Below, one piece after another: positions 24,238-34,186 of a stretch of 59,761 nucleotides of DNA; the stretch's first letter is position 1; every line of letters begins with the position of its first letter. Location of the stretch: NCBI GenBank assembly GCA_029551395.1, contig JAKPFN010000134.1, positions 1-59,761 of the forward strand, in the 5' to 3' direction. The position numbers and the translations under genes were made by a program. Under the pieces are notes generated by a model, which searched no databases, was not told the DNA's origin, and was given only the letters and a program-made list of their open reading frames with translations. The DNA comes from Armatimonadota bacterium (GTDB taxonomy: Bacteria; Armatimonadota; UBA5829; DTLH01).

Positions 24238-26535
24238 ATGACGAACAAAATAGAATTTGAACTCGGCGGTCGCACTGTTGCGATTGAAACGGGTAAACTG
24301 GCCAAACAAGCGAATGGCTCAGTCATTGTTTCATGTGGCGATACAGTAGTGCTTGCCGCAGCAACAATGAGCGATCTACCAAGGGAAGGCACGGATTTTT
24401 TCCCGCTGACGTGTGATTATGAAGAGAGAAAATCCGCTGTAGGCAAGATTCCAGGCGGATTTGTAAAACGAGGCGGCCGCCCATCCGAGAAAGCAGTACT
24501 CACCTCGCGTCTAATCGACAGACCGCTGCGCCCGCTGTTTCCAGCGGGAATGCGCAATGAAGTGCAAGTCATTGCAATTCCTTTGTCTATGGAACCGGAC
24601 TCACCGGCTGATATGCTGGCAATGCTGGCTTCATCTGCTGCTTTGATGGTATCAGACATCCCATTTATGGGGCCGATTGGTGCTGTCAGAGTAGGCAGGA
24701 TCGAGGGGCAGTTCGTGCTCAATCCCAGCTTGGAGCAGCAGAATGCTTCTGACTTGGATCTAATCGTTGCCGGTACCAAAGATACGGTCACGATGCTCGA
24801 GGGCGGCGCTGATCAGCTTGCGGAAGATGTGGTCTTTGAAGCCATCAACTTTGCTTTCGATGCAATCAAGACAATGTGCGAGGTGCAGGAAAAGCTGGCT
24901 TCGGAGATCGGCGTAGTAAAGACTGAAGTTCCGCTGCATGAGGTAGACCCGGAAATCCTCAAGGCTGTGAGAGATACTGCATCCAAGGATATTTCGCAGG
25001 CCATTCAAGACCCGGACAAGGCTTCACGCGAAAGCGGAATCAACGAAGTCAAGCTGGATGTAGTTGAGAAACTGGCCGAACAGTTCCCTGAAAGAGAGCT
25101 TGAGATTGCCGAGGCTGCTGAGAAAGTAGTCAAGGAAGAGATTCGCAAGCTTGTAATAGAGAAGGGAATCAGGCCGGATGGCCGCAAGCCTGAACAGATA
25201 CGTGACATCTGGTGTGAAGTCGGGATACTTCCACGGGTTCACGGCTCCGGCGTCTTTACAAGAGGCCAGACTCAGGTGCTGACAACAGTCACTCTGGGTT
25301 CACTGGATGATGCGCAGATTATCGATACGCTGGAAGAAGATGGCGAGAAGCGTTACATGCACTTCTACAACTTCCTTCCGTTCTCCACAGGAGAAACCAG
25401 ACCGCTTCGCGCTCCTGGCCGCAGAGAAATCGGGCATGGTGCGCTCGCGGAGCGTGCTCTGCGCTATGTCATCCCGGAGCAGGACAAATTCCCTTATACG
25501 CTGCTTCTGACATCAGATGTTTTGGAATCCAATGGTTCCTCGTCTATGGCCAGTGTGTGCGGTTCAACACTTGCGCTGATGGATGCGGGTGTGCAGATAT
25601 TGTCTCCTGTCGCTGGTATTGCAATGGGTTTGATGACCGACGATACCGGTCGGCATGTGATATTGAGCGACATTCAGGGAATGGAAGATTTTACCGGTGA
25701 TATGGACTTCAAAGTCGCCGGTTCGCGAGATGGAATAACCGCCATTCAGATGGATACAAAAATTGGCGGGCTTTCCATGGAAGTCGTCAAAGAGACGCTG
25801 GGCCGTGCTCGCGAAGGTCGTCTGCATATTCTGGACAAGATGCTTGAGACGATTTCTGAGCCTAGAACATCATTGTCGCCTTATGCACCGAGAGTCTTTG
25901 TAATTGAGATTCATCCTGATAAGATAGGCGATATCATAGGCCCAGGCGGCAAGATAATCAAGAAGATTGAAGCCGATACCGGCGCCAAGCTGGACATTCA
26001 GCAGGATGGACATGTTTTCATCACCTCTGTTGATGCAGCAGGCGGCGAAAAAGCGCTCAAGATTGTTGAAGACATTACCCGTGATGTGACGGTAGGCGAG
26101 ACATACGTAGGTAAAGTAACCCGCGTAGAGAGCTATGGAGCTTTTGTTGAGATACTGCCGGGCAGAGAGGGTATGGTCCATATCTCTGAGATGTCTACGG
26201 GCAGAATTGGACGGGCTGAGGATGTTGTCCGCATCGGTGACGAGGTTCTGGTCAAGGTGGTTCCTGGAGAAGAGAATAAAATTCGACTCTCCATGAAGGG
26301 GCTGACCCAGAAACCACGGCCAGGCGAAACCGAAGAAGAGATGGCGGCCCGTATGGCTGCAGCTCAAGCTCCGAGAGCTGGAGGAGACCGTCCGGAGCGA
26401 GGAAGAGGCCCAGAGCGCGGCAGGCGTCCGGAACGCGGAAAAGATATCGGCCGTGAAGGTCGTGACAAAGGCCGTGATGATAAAGAAGATGGCGGATCAG
26501 GAGAGATTCGCGCATACTTCAGACCAAAGAGATAA
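24238..26535 (+). CDS. pnp: Polyribonucleotide nucleotidyltransferase (PNPase)
   Basis: 765 residues. Two RNase PH domains (first about 1-215, with PLTCDYEERKSAVGKIPGG; second about 310-540, with FLPFSTGETRPLRAPGRREIGHG and the catalytic-region DIQGMEDFTGDMDFKVAGS), an all-alpha linker, KH (IGPGGKIIKKIEADTGAKLDI) and S1 (YVGKVTRVESYGAFVEILPG). The tail after about residue 690 is Arg/Gly/Glu-rich (repeated RPERGR-like blocks) and is probably disordered and RNA-binding. Phosphorolytic 3'-5' exonuclease of the degradosome. Confidence 0.98.
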   Translation: MTNKIEFELGGRTVAIETGKLAKQANGSVIVSCGDTVVLAAATMSDLPREGTDFFPLTCDYEERKSAVGKIPGGFVKRGGRPSEKAVLTSRLIDRPLRPLFPAGMRNEVQVIAIPLSMEPDSPADMLAMLASSAALMVSDIPFMGPIGAVRVGRIEGQFVLNPSLEQQNASDLDLIVAGTKDTVTMLEGGADQLAEDVVFEAINFAFDAIKTMCEVQEKLASEIGVVKTEVPLHEVDPEILKAVRDTASKDISQAIQDPDKASRESGINEVKLDVVEKLAEQFPERELEIAEAAEKVVKEEIRKLVIEKGIRPDGRKPEQIRDIWCEVGILPRVHGSGVFTRGQTQVLTTVTLGSLDDAQIIDTLEEDGEKRYMHFYNFLPFSTGETRPLRAPGRREIGHGALAERALRYVIPEQDKFPYTLLLTSDVLESNGSSSMASVCGSTLALMDAGVQILSPVAGIAMGLMTDDTGRHVILSDIQGMEDFTGDMDFKVAGSRDGITAIQMDTKIGGLSMEVVKETLGRAREGRLHILDKMLETISEPRTSLSPYAPRVFVIEIHPDKIGDIIGPGGKIIKKIEADTGAKLDIQQDGHVFITSVDAAGGEKALKIVEDITRDVTVGETYVGKVTRVESYGAFVEILPGREGMVHISEMSTGRIGRAEDVVRIGDEVLVKVVPGEENKIRLSMKGLTQKPRPGETEEEMAARMAAAQAPRAGGDRPERGRGPERGRRPERGKDIGREGRDKGRDDKEDGGSGEIRAYFRPKR

Positions 26536-26550
26536 ATCTAAAAGAACAAC

Positions 26551-26630
26551 AGTGTAAGGTGTAAAGTGGAGAGTGTAAAGTCGCTTTCAGACGTGTTCTT
26601 TACACTTTACACTTTGCATTTTACACTTTT
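26551..26630 (+). terminator. Hairpin of GTGTAAAG/CTTTACAC short-period repeats after pnp
   Basis: AGTGTAAGGTGTAAAGTG... (26551-26580) can fold onto CTTTACACTTTACACTTT... (from 26599), with mismatches, and TTTTTTG follows. It would act as an intra-operon terminator or attenuator between pnp and the M16 peptidase gene. The arms are made of the short-period repeat also seen before ylxR. Confidence 0.6.
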
Positions 26631-26635
26631 TTGTT

Positions 26636-27904
26636 ATGACATTTAACACCACTATAAACAAAACAACACTTAATAACGGCATTCGCATTATGTCTGAGTC
26701 CGTTCCTTACGTCGATTCAGTCTCTGTTGGAATCTGGATAGATGTAGGGGCCAGGGATGAGCACGGAAAGACCAGAGGCGTTTCCCACTTTATCGAACAC
26801 ATGCTCTTCAAAGGCACTGAACGCCGCACTGCAAGGCAGATTGCTGATGAGATGGACTCGATTGGCGGGCACCTAAACGCTTTTACAGACAAGGAAACTA
26901 CCTGGTTCTATGCTAAAGTGCTCTCGGAGCATCTTCCAACAGCGGTTGATGTCATCTCGGATATGATCCTGCACTCTAAACTGGACGATGCAGAGATAGA
27001 GCGCGAAAAGAATGTTGTTCTTGAAGAGATAATGCGCTATGAGGACACGCCGGAAGAACTGGTGCATGATGTTTTTGCTCAGACTCTCTGGCAAGGTCAC
27101 CCGCTGGGCAATCCGGTCATAGGAACAAGAAGCGCTGTAGAGAGTTTTTCGCGAGAAAGCCTGGTGCATCATCTTCAACAAGCGTATACACCTGATAACA
27201 TGGTGGTTTCTGCTGCTGGCAACCTTGACCATGCTGCCCTTGTAGAGTTGATCGAGAAGCATTTTGGAAGTCTGTCAGGCCGGCAGAATAAGAGACATGT
27301 TCATCCGGCCAAAGCGACTGGTGATTCCAAACTGACCAGCAAGCCTGTAGAGCAGGTACACTTCTGTATCGGCACAAGGGGATATACTCAGTATTGCAAG
27401 GATAGATATGTTCTTGCAGTGATGGATGCTATCCTCGGAGGCGGTATGAGTTCCAGGCTTTTCCAGGAAGTGCGCGAGAACAGAGGGCTGGTTTATACTA
27501 TTGGATCATATACTGCATCTTATCGTGAAGGCGGTATGTTCACGGTATATGCCGGGACAAGCATTAAGAATGCTGAGTTGGTGATTGATCTTGTTAAGAA
27601 AGAGTTCGAGACGATCAAGAAAGAGCCTGTAGATGATGCAGAGATAACTCGTGCTAAGAACCAGATTCGTGGAGCGCTTGTTTTGGGACAGGAGAGCATG
27701 TCTAACCGGATGAGCAGGATGGCTAATTCAGAGCTTTACTTTGGCCGGATTGTTCCGGTCCAGGAAGTCATCGACGCGATCATGCAGGTAAAAGCAGAAG
27801 ACGTAATGCGGGTAGCTAACGAGCTGTTTGTTGACGGACAGATTGCGTTTGCAGCGGTTGGACCGTTTAAGCGAGTCAGGAAAGGTAAGAAAGAAGCGGC
27901 ATGA
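26636..27904 (+). CDS. M16-family zinc peptidase (YmxG-like)
   Basis: 422 residues. Inverted zinc motif HFIEHMLFKGT with the downstream Glu in the AEIEREKNVVLEEI stretch marks an active M16 subunit. The C-terminal half (GTRGYTQYCKDRYVLAVMDAILGGGMSSRLFQEVRE) is the standard second domain. Known: processing-peptidase-like enzymes, usually next to pnp or dapB in Gram-positive-type genomes. The stop overlaps dapB by 4 bp (ATGA). Confidence 0.93.
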   Translation: MTFNTTINKTTLNNGIRIMSESVPYVDSVSVGIWIDVGARDEHGKTRGVSHFIEHMLFKGTERRTARQIADEMDSIGGHLNAFTDKETTWFYAKVLSEHLPTAVDVISDMILHSKLDDAEIEREKNVVLEEIMRYEDTPEELVHDVFAQTLWQGHPLGNPVIGTRSAVESFSRESLVHHLQQAYTPDNMVVSAAGNLDHAALVELIEKHFGSLSGRQNKRHVHPAKATGDSKLTSKPVEQVHFCIGTRGYTQYCKDRYVLAVMDAILGGGMSSRLFQEVRENRGLVYTIGSYTASYREGGMFTVYAGTSIKNAELVIDLVKKEFETIKKEPVDDAEITRAKNQIRGALVLGQESMSNRMSRMANSELYFGRIVPVQEVIDAIMQVKAEDVMRVANELFVDGQIAFAAVGPFKRVRKGKKEAA

Positions 27905-28689
27905 GCAGTCAGATAAAGGTTTTAATCTCGGGAGCTTGCGGACGAATGGGCCAGGAGACCGTCAGAGCAGTAGCAGGCGCTGAAGATATGGAGATTGTTG
28001 CCGCTTGCGATTTGTCTGGCGTCGGCAAGAAGCTTTCGGAGGTTGTAATCGGTGTTCAATCTGATGTGATGATAACATCCAGCCTTGCTCAGTCGATTAT
28101 GGACGCCAAACCTGATGTAGTTGTGGATTTTACGTCTCCGGCGGCAGTGATGGAGAATCTGCGGACATGTCTGGAGCACAAAACACCGGTAGTTGTCGGC
28201 ACAACGGGGATTTCTCAGGAAAACCTGGAAGAGCTTCGCAATTTGAGCCAGAAGGCAGGCTCTCCGGTTTTCATAGCTCCGAATTTTGCGATTGGAGCTG
28301 TTTTGATGATGAAATTCGCTGCTGAGGCTGCCAAATACATGCCGTCAGTCGAGATTGTCGAGCTTCACCATGACAAAAAGCTGGATGCTCCATCGGGCAC
28401 TTCAATCAAAACAGCCGAAATGATTGCCCGGTCGAAGGAAACGGAAGCTGCAGAGGGAAAATCCGAACCTGCAGCCAGAGGCGGCGAGTATTTCGGCGTT
28501 AGAATCCACAGCGTCCGCCTGCCTGGATTAGTGGCGCATCAGGAAGTCATCTTTGGCGGTCAAGGGCAGACTTTAACGATAAGACACGACAGTATCGACC
28601 GAACAAGTTTTATGCCTGGAGTCTTAATGTCCATACGTAAGGTGCGGGAACTCCAGGGAGTAGTCTACGGACTGGAAAATATTCTTTAA
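27901..28689 (+). CDS. dapB: 4-hydroxy-tetrahydrodipicolinate reductase
   Basis: 262 residues. NAD(P)H-binding GACGRMGQETVRAV at the N-terminus and the catalytic, substrate-binding ELHHDKKLDAPSGTSIKTAE in the middle; GQTLTIRHDSIDRTSFMPGV closes the protein. Lysine/diaminopimelate pathway, making tetrahydrodipicolinate. It pairs functionally with asd just downstream. Confidence 0.97.
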   Translation: MSSQIKVLISGACGRMGQETVRAVAGAEDMEIVAACDLSGVGKKLSEVVIGVQSDVMITSSLAQSIMDAKPDVVVDFTSPAAVMENLRTCLEHKTPVVVGTTGISQENLEELRNLSQKAGSPVFIAPNFAIGAVLMMKFAAEAAKYMPSVEIVELHHDKKLDAPSGTSIKTAEMIARSKETEAAEGKSEPAARGGEYFGVRIHSVRLPGLVAHQEVIFGGQGQTLTIRHDSIDRTSFMPGVLMSIRKVRELQGVVYGLENIL

Positions 28690-28761
28690 CGGAATTGGGA
28701 CAGGCGATACCGCTGCATCCGGTTCTTATTATATGTTCTGTTGGAAAGGTAGTAACAATCA

Positions 28762-29787
28762 GTGTCAGGATACAATGTTGCAGTAGTTGGCGCAGGAGCA
28801 GTTGGCGAGGAGATGATAAGAGTGCTCCGGCAGCGAGATTTTCCGGCAGCGTCGCTTACGGTGATGGCCAGATCAGCCCGCAGGCAGGTACTCGATGGCC
28901 GGGAGTTCGATATCATTCCAACTACGGAAGATGCGTTTGATGGGATAGACATCGCGTTCTTCGCTGGAACCGAAGGTGAGAAAGGCGCTTCATGCCTGTT
29001 CGGCTGGGAAGCAGTGAAACGCGGTGCAGTAGTCATCGATAACGGCGATGACTTCCGAATGGATCCTCGCGTGCCTTTGGTTGTTCCGGAGGTTAATCCT
29101 GATGCTCTGGATAAACACCAGGGAATAGTCGCCAATCCTAACTGCAGCACAATACAGATGGTGGTAGCGCTCGCGCCGCTTCATCAAAAAGCCTGGATGA
29201 AGAGAGTTGTCGTATCTACTTACCAGTCTGTCTCCGGCTCGGGAAATGCTGCCATCCAGGAACTACAGCAGCAGATTAAAGCGCATGCGGCAGGCGCTCC
29301 GGCAGAGGTTAAGGAATATCCTCACCAGATACACTGCAATGTGATACCTCATATCTCCAAGCTGAAGGATGAGTTTCCAGGCTACTACGGAGAAGAGATC
29401 AAGATGATAAAAGAGACCCGCAAGATTTTTGACTACCCGGAGCTTGCGGTTTCAGCGACTTGTGTAAGAGTGCCGGTTATTCGAGGACACTCTGAGACAA
29501 TCAATGTTCAGTTTGAGGAACCGATAACGGTAGAAGAGGCACGGGAACTTTTGTCAACGTTTCCTGGCGTAGAGGTTATTGACGATCCTGAGAGTGGAAA
29601 GTACCCTATGCCTCTCGATGCTGAAGGTAAGGATGCCGTATTTGTGGGCCGCATCAGGCAGGATGCATGCTGCCCGAACACCATAGATATGTGGGTGGTA
29701 GCGGATAATATTAGAAAAGGAGCCGCGCTAAACGCTGTGCAGATTGCAGAATGCATGATCCAGCGCGGGCTTATAAAAAAGAAGTAA
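28762..29787 (+). CDS. asd: Aspartate-semialdehyde dehydrogenase
   Basis: 341 residues from a GTG start (GGAAAGGT about 13 nt upstream). N-terminal VAVVGAGAVGEEMIRVL binds NADP; the catalytic Cys128 lies in NPNCSTIQMV; the His region is RVPVIRGHSETINVQFEE. Makes aspartate semialdehyde for Lys/DAP, Thr and Met. Same strand as dapB with a 72-bp gap. Confidence 0.97.
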   Translation: MSGYNVAVVGAGAVGEEMIRVLRQRDFPAASLTVMARSARRQVLDGREFDIIPTTEDAFDGIDIAFFAGTEGEKGASCLFGWEAVKRGAVVIDNGDDFRMDPRVPLVVPEVNPDALDKHQGIVANPNCSTIQMVVALAPLHQKAWMKRVVVSTYQSVSGSGNAAIQELQQQIKAHAAGAPAEVKEYPHQIHCNVIPHISKLKDEFPGYYGEEIKMIKETRKIFDYPELAVSATCVRVPVIRGHSETINVQFEEPITVEEARELLSTFPGVEVIDDPESGKYPMPLDAEGKDAVFVGRIRQDACCPNTIDMWVVADNIRKGAALNAVQIAECMIQRGLIKKK

Positions 29788-29794
29788 GAATAGT

Positions 29795-29828
29795 AAATGT
29801 GAGGATAAATATGCCTCACATTTTCCTC
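29795..29828 (+). terminator. Hairpin between asd and rnj
   Basis: AAATGTGAGG (29795-29804) and CCTCACATTT (29814-29823) form a perfect 10-bp stem with a 9-nt loop, followed by the pyrimidine-rich TCCTCTTTACTCTTTG. It may terminate part of the transcription ahead of rnj. Confidence 0.6.
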
Positions 29829-29851
29829 TTTACTCTTTGCATAGTTTTACT

Positions 29852-31522
29852 ATGGCAGTTAAGAAACCGCTTCAGATAATCCCGCTTGGCGGAGTAGGCG
29901 AGATTGGTAAGAACATGACCGCCATCCGCTACGGGAACCATATACTCGTTGTCGATGCCGGGCTAAAGTTCCCAGAGGAAGAGATGCTCGGTGTCGATAT
30001 TGTCATACCTGATATCTCATATCTGCTTGCTAACCCAAAGAAGGTCCTTGGAATTGTTCTGACTCATGGGCATGAAGACCACATAGGCGCTCTGCCGTAT
30101 GTCTTGAAGCAGCTTAACGTGCCTGTTTATGGCACTAAACTGACCCTGGGGCTGGTTGCTGCGAAGCTGGAGGAGCATGACCTGCTTGATGATGCGCAGC
30201 TCAATGAGATAGCAGCAGGAGATGTTATTAAGTTCAAGCGCTCGTTTTCTGTCGAGTTCGTTCAGGTCAGCCATAGTATCCCGGATGCAGTAGGACTAGC
30301 CATCAGGACTCCTGTTGGGCTGGTGGTTCATACTGGAGACTTCAAGTTCGATTATACCCCGGTAAATGGAGCTGGGATAGATGTCTCCCGCTTCGCCCGT
30401 CTTGGTGACGAAGGCGTACTTTTGATGATTACAGATTCCACTAACGCTGAAAAAGTCGGTTACACCAAGAGCGAGAGCGTGGTCCGCAACACCTTTGACG
30501 ACATTTTTGCCCAGGCTGAAGGCAGGATTATCATCGCCACCTTCGCGTCGAATATCCATCGAATGCAGCAGGTGTATAATACTGCTTACCGCTATGGCCG
30601 CAAAGTTGTTGTCATTGGAAGAAGCATGGCCAGAAACAGCGAGATTGCTGAACAACTGGGTTATTTGCAAATCCCCGAAGATTGTAGGCTTTCGCTTGCC
30701 GAGCTACAATCGGTTCCGCATGAGGAAGTGGTCATAATTACAACCGGAAGCCAGGGAGAACCGCTCTCCGCACTGTCCAGGATGGCCATGGACGAGCATA
30801 AGAAGATAAAAATAGGCCCCGGTGATACCGTTATAATCTCTGCAACGCCAATTCCCGGCAATGAAGACCTGGTTGCGCGGACAATCAACCATCTGTTCAG
30901 GCAGGGGGCAAAAGTCATTTATGATGCCATTGCTCCTGTCCATGTTTCAGGGCATGGAAATCAGGAGGATTTGAAGCTGATGCTGAGCCTTCTGAGGCCA
31001 AAATACATTTTACCGGTGCATGGAGAGCAGCGGCATCTGGCTCAGTATATGGATATAGCGGCAGGACTGGGCTATGGGCCTGAGAGTATTATCCCTCTGA
31101 CAATCGGCGATATCCTTGAGATAGATGAAGAAGGCGGACATATTGCTGGTAAGGTGGATAAGTCAGGTGCGATAATGGTAGATGGCCTTGGAGTAGGGGA
31201 TGTCAGTGACGTTGTGCTCCGGGACCGCTGGCACTTGGCGCAAGACGGCGTTATAATTGTTGTAGTTACCATTGACAGGTCATCAGGCTCTGTAATTGCC
31301 GGCCCAGACGTTGTCTCAAGGGGATTCGTTATTCCTGAGCATGAGGAAGAAATCCTTGAAGAAGCCAGGCAGGTAGTTGTCAACAAAATAAGCGAGATGG
31401 AAATAGATGAAGTTACCGAGTGGGCTGCCGTTAAGGCCGGAATAAGAAGCGCTCTCGGCAGGTTTCTCTATGAACGAATGGCTCGCCGCCCGATGATTGT
31501 TCCGGTGGTTGTTGAAGTATAG
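29852..31522 (+). CDS. rnj: Ribonuclease J
   Basis: 556 residues from ATG 29852; a TTG in frame at 29837 is possible, and neither has a clear Shine-Dalgarno. Metallo-beta-lactamase/beta-CASP fold: zinc motif LTHGHEDHIGALPYVL, VVHTGDFKFDYTPV, beta-CASP blocks FASNIHRMQQV and TTGSQGEPLSALSRMA, and HVSGHGNQEDLKLML. 5'-3' exonuclease and endonuclease for mRNA decay and rRNA maturation. The C-terminal domain is complete. It ends the superoperon, complementing PNPase. Confidence 0.96.
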   Translation: MAVKKPLQIIPLGGVGEIGKNMTAIRYGNHILVVDAGLKFPEEEMLGVDIVIPDISYLLANPKKVLGIVLTHGHEDHIGALPYVLKQLNVPVYGTKLTLGLVAAKLEEHDLLDDAQLNEIAAGDVIKFKRSFSVEFVQVSHSIPDAVGLAIRTPVGLVVHTGDFKFDYTPVNGAGIDVSRFARLGDEGVLLMITDSTNAEKVGYTKSESVVRNTFDDIFAQAEGRIIIATFASNIHRMQQVYNTAYRYGRKVVVIGRSMARNSEIAEQLGYLQIPEDCRLSLAELQSVPHEEVVIITTGSQGEPLSALSRMAMDEHKKIKIGPGDTVIISATPIPGNEDLVARTINHLFRQGAKVIYDAIAPVHVSGHGNQEDLKLMLSLLRPKYILPVHGEQRHLAQYMDIAAGLGYGPESIIPLTIGDILEIDEEGGHIAGKVDKSGAIMVDGLGVGDVSDVVLRDRWHLAQDGVIIVVVTIDRSSGSVIAGPDVVSRGFVIPEHEEEILEEARQVVVNKISEMEIDEVTEWAAVKAGIRSALGRFLYERMARRPMIVPVVVEV

Positions 31523-31596
31523 CAACTACGGATACAAATCTGTAGTGGCCTTTATTCTTTGCTTAGATCCCAGATTCTTAATAGAAATCTCTGATT

Positions 31597-32982
31597 ATGA
31601 GCCTAAGCAGCAAGCAGGTTGTCCCGGAAGACGGGATGATTATAACCGAAGATGTTACTCTGGTTCCAGGGGTCTATGTTCTCAGGCACGGACTGACTAT
31701 TGCCGCTGACGGAGTCACCCTCGATGGCGCCGGAGCTATGCTCGTTGGTTCGCAGGACTGGCCTGTTGCAATTTTTATGGAAGGCCGCCGCGATGTTACC
31801 ATCAAAAACCTGAGCACTGTCGGGTTTCATCATGCTGTAAGGCTCAAAAACTGCCGAGATGTCAATATAGTCGGCAACCGGTTCAGATTCTCATCGGAAT
31901 TGGATTTCTACAGCCATCCCCTGTCTGTCTACGCGCCGCTTGAGCAGATGCATGGCGCTGCTATCTTCCTGCAGGATGTTCAATCAACCATTATTTCTGA
32001 TAACGACATGGGCCATCAGCAAAATGGAGTGCTTGCCTACGGCTGCAGAGGTTTAATTATCGAACGCAACCAGGCTCCTATGTGCTCAGGGCAAGGTGTC
32101 TACCTCTACGACTCCCATGAATGCACGATTCAGGACAATCTGCTGGACTTCTGCGCGAGGATATCCCACCTGCCGGACGGAAGAAAAGACATCGGAGCCG
32201 GTGCTGCATCGGTAATGCTGATTTCAGGATCATCAAAGAATCTGATCCTGCGTAACTTTATGAGAGGTTCCGGTGATGGCGTTCTGGCCTGCGGCTATCC
32301 TGAGGCTGCCAAAGTAGCACAGTGCAATGACAACATTATTGAAGGAAACGATGCCTCCTACTGCCTGAATGTCTCCTTTGAAGCTACTTTCGGCAGAAGA
32401 AACGTCTTTCGGGAGAACAAGGCCAATGGCTCAAACTATGGATTCTGGCTCGGTTATTCCTGTGAAACAGAGGTAGTCGACAATGAGATCATAGAAAACC
32501 GGATTGCGGGAGTAGCTATCGAACACGGGCATGGAAATTCCATCCTGGGAAACATCCTGAAACGAAACCGCAGCGGTATACTGCTCTGGACAGACTACTA
32601 TGAGCAGCTTGTGCGTGTTTTCCCGGACTGCGAAGCTTCGTGGGACTATACCATTGCTAGAAACGTGATCGAAGCCAACAGGGATGGCATAAGGTCATAC
32701 ACTGAGCAGCGTGTCAGAGAACCGCTGTGTTACAATTATCGCATCCTCGATAACACTATCAGAGACAACCATACCGGTATCCGGCTGCAGCGTGTAAGAG
32801 ATTGCGAACTGCAGGGCAACAGGCTGGTAAACAACCATAGTTCAGGCGTATGGCTTATTAAATGCAGCGATATTTCGGCTGTGGGCAACGTATTTGAGGC
32901 AAACAGGGTGGATGTTATCGGCGAGTTGACAGAAAGAGTCGATGATACCAGCCATTTGGAAAGCAGGGCTGAAGTTGAGTAA
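31597..32982 (+). CDS. Right-handed parallel beta-helix (NosD/pectate-lyase-like) protein
   Basis: 461 residues with at least a dozen rungs of the type N-x-I-x-x-N-x-I, such as NLILRNFMRGSGDGVLACGY and NSILGNILKRNRSGILLW. The opening LVPGVYVLRHGLTIAADGVTLDGAGA is typical of NosD-like repeats. No signal peptide is visible, unusual for this fold; catalytic residues could not be assigned. Its 3' end overlaps the following kinase gene, suggesting coordinated expression, but a role in signalling is not established. Confidence 0.85.
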   Translation: MSLSSKQVVPEDGMIITEDVTLVPGVYVLRHGLTIAADGVTLDGAGAMLVGSQDWPVAIFMEGRRDVTIKNLSTVGFHHAVRLKNCRDVNIVGNRFRFSSELDFYSHPLSVYAPLEQMHGAAIFLQDVQSTIISDNDMGHQQNGVLAYGCRGLIIERNQAPMCSGQGVYLYDSHECTIQDNLLDFCARISHLPDGRKDIGAGAASVMLISGSSKNLILRNFMRGSGDGVLACGYPEAAKVAQCNDNIIEGNDASYCLNVSFEATFGRRNVFRENKANGSNYGFWLGYSCETEVVDNEIIENRIAGVAIEHGHGNSILGNILKRNRSGILLWTDYYEQLVRVFPDCEASWDYTIARNVIEANRDGIRSYTEQRVREPLCYNYRILDNTIRDNHTGIRLQRVRDCELQGNRLVNNHSSGVWLIKCSDISAVGNVFEANRVDVIGELTERVDDTSHLESRAEVE

Positions 32983-34186
32983 CTTAAGACCGGAAGATAG
33001 AATCAAACTTATGAACGAGGTAGTTCTGCTGCTATCCAGTGGAATGGAGCCTCAGAAAGTACTTCAGGAACTCTCGCAGATAGGAAGCAGCACTCTTGGA
33101 GACCTGTGTGCTATCTTCGTGCTGGATCAGGGTACGCGGCTGCTCAAGCTGGCTGCGGTGCATCATGATGATCCTGCTCTGGTAGCCCGGTGCAAGCGGA
33201 TTTCTGAATCAACACAGTGCCGGATTGGGATCGGTGCAGGCGGTAGAGCGGTTGAGACCGGTAAAACGATCATCTGGCACGTATCCGATGGCGGCCCTGA
33301 CCCGGCTGACAGGGCTTATACGGAAGCTACCAAGGCAAAGGCAATGATTGCATCGCCGATCAAGTGCGGTTCCAGGCCAGTCGGAGCGTTCACAAGCTGG
33401 GTAGTTACAGCAGACCATCCGTTTACACAGGATGATGTTATGCTTGCGGACTATCTGGCGGCAGTTGCAGGAGCTGCAGTGCAGAATGTTCGTCTTTGGG
33501 ACGAATTGAACAGGCGGGACGAATGGCGAAGCAGTCTTGTAAGCAAACTGATGGCTGCACAGGAGGAAGAACGGGCCAAACTGGCTCGTCAGCTTCATGA
33601 CGATGCAAGCCAGATACTCTCGACCGTGCTTTTGGAGCTTACAAGGCTGGAGCAAGCATCGCTCGAAGAAGTCAAAGACCGGATGAAGACGCTTAGAATC
33701 GAGACAGATAACGCACTCAACCGGGTTCATGATATGGCTACGGAGCTTCGGCCTCCAGCTATCGATGATCTCGGGCTGGCAGGCGCGCTCAGGCGGTATG
33801 TAAACGAGTGTATGTCGAATTCGGACGTCAAAATCGACTTTGTGGCAGCGCACATAGGCCCGCATGAGCTTAGCAGAGATGCTCAGGTGTCGGTCTATAG
33901 AATAGCGCAGGAAGCTATTTTGAATGTGGTTCGTCATTCGGGAGCACAGTGTGCTGGCGTAGTCCTGGAGCGCCGTAAGGGGTGGCTTGTTATGACCATC
34001 GAGGACGACGGGCATGGGTTTGACAGGAAAAAGTATACTTCCGGCTCTCCGAAGCGCAGCCTTGGGCTTTTTGGCATGAGGGAACGAGCGTCGCTTCTCG
34101 GCGGGAGCGTGGATATCAATTCCAGCCCTGGAACGGGCACTACTGTTCAGGTTCGTATCCCACTGCAGGATGGGAGGCAAAGCTGA
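32975..34186 (+). CDS. GAF-domain sensor histidine kinase (NarX/DegS type)
   Basis: 403 residues from TTG 32975 (AGGG 6 nt upstream, overlapping the beta-helix stop); an ATG at 32942 would add 11 residues. No membrane segment is seen, so it is a cytoplasmic sensor. GAF domain about 10-165; HisKA_3 dimerisation with phospho-acceptor His208 in LARQLHDDASQ; HATPase_c with EAILNVVRHSGA, EDDGHGF and GLFGMRERASLLGG. Ligand unknown. The stop overlaps the response-regulator start (TGATG). Confidence 0.93.
   Translation: MSNLRPEDRIKLMNEVVLLLSSGMEPQKVLQELSQIGSSTLGDLCAIFVLDQGTRLLKLAAVHHDDPALVARCKRISESTQCRIGIGAGGRAVETGKTIIWHVSDGGPDPADRAYTEATKAKAMIASPIKCGSRPVGAFTSWVVTADHPFTQDDVMLADYLAAVAGAAVQNVRLWDELNRRDEWRSSLVSKLMAAQEEERAKLARQLHDDASQILSTVLLELTRLEQASLEEVKDRMKTLRIETDNALNRVHDMATELRPPAIDDLGLAGALRRYVNECMSNSDVKIDFVAAHIGPHELSRDAQVSVYRIAQEAILNVVRHSGAQCAGVVLERRKGWLVMTIEDDGHGFDRKKYTSGSPKRSLGLFGMRERASLLGGSVDINSSPGTGTTVQVRIPLQDGRQS

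Noticed and set aside
33209-34180. 323-codon minus-strand frame opposite the histidine kinase
   Set aside because: The kinase and GAF motifs on the plus strand explain the sequence; the antisense frame has no domain.
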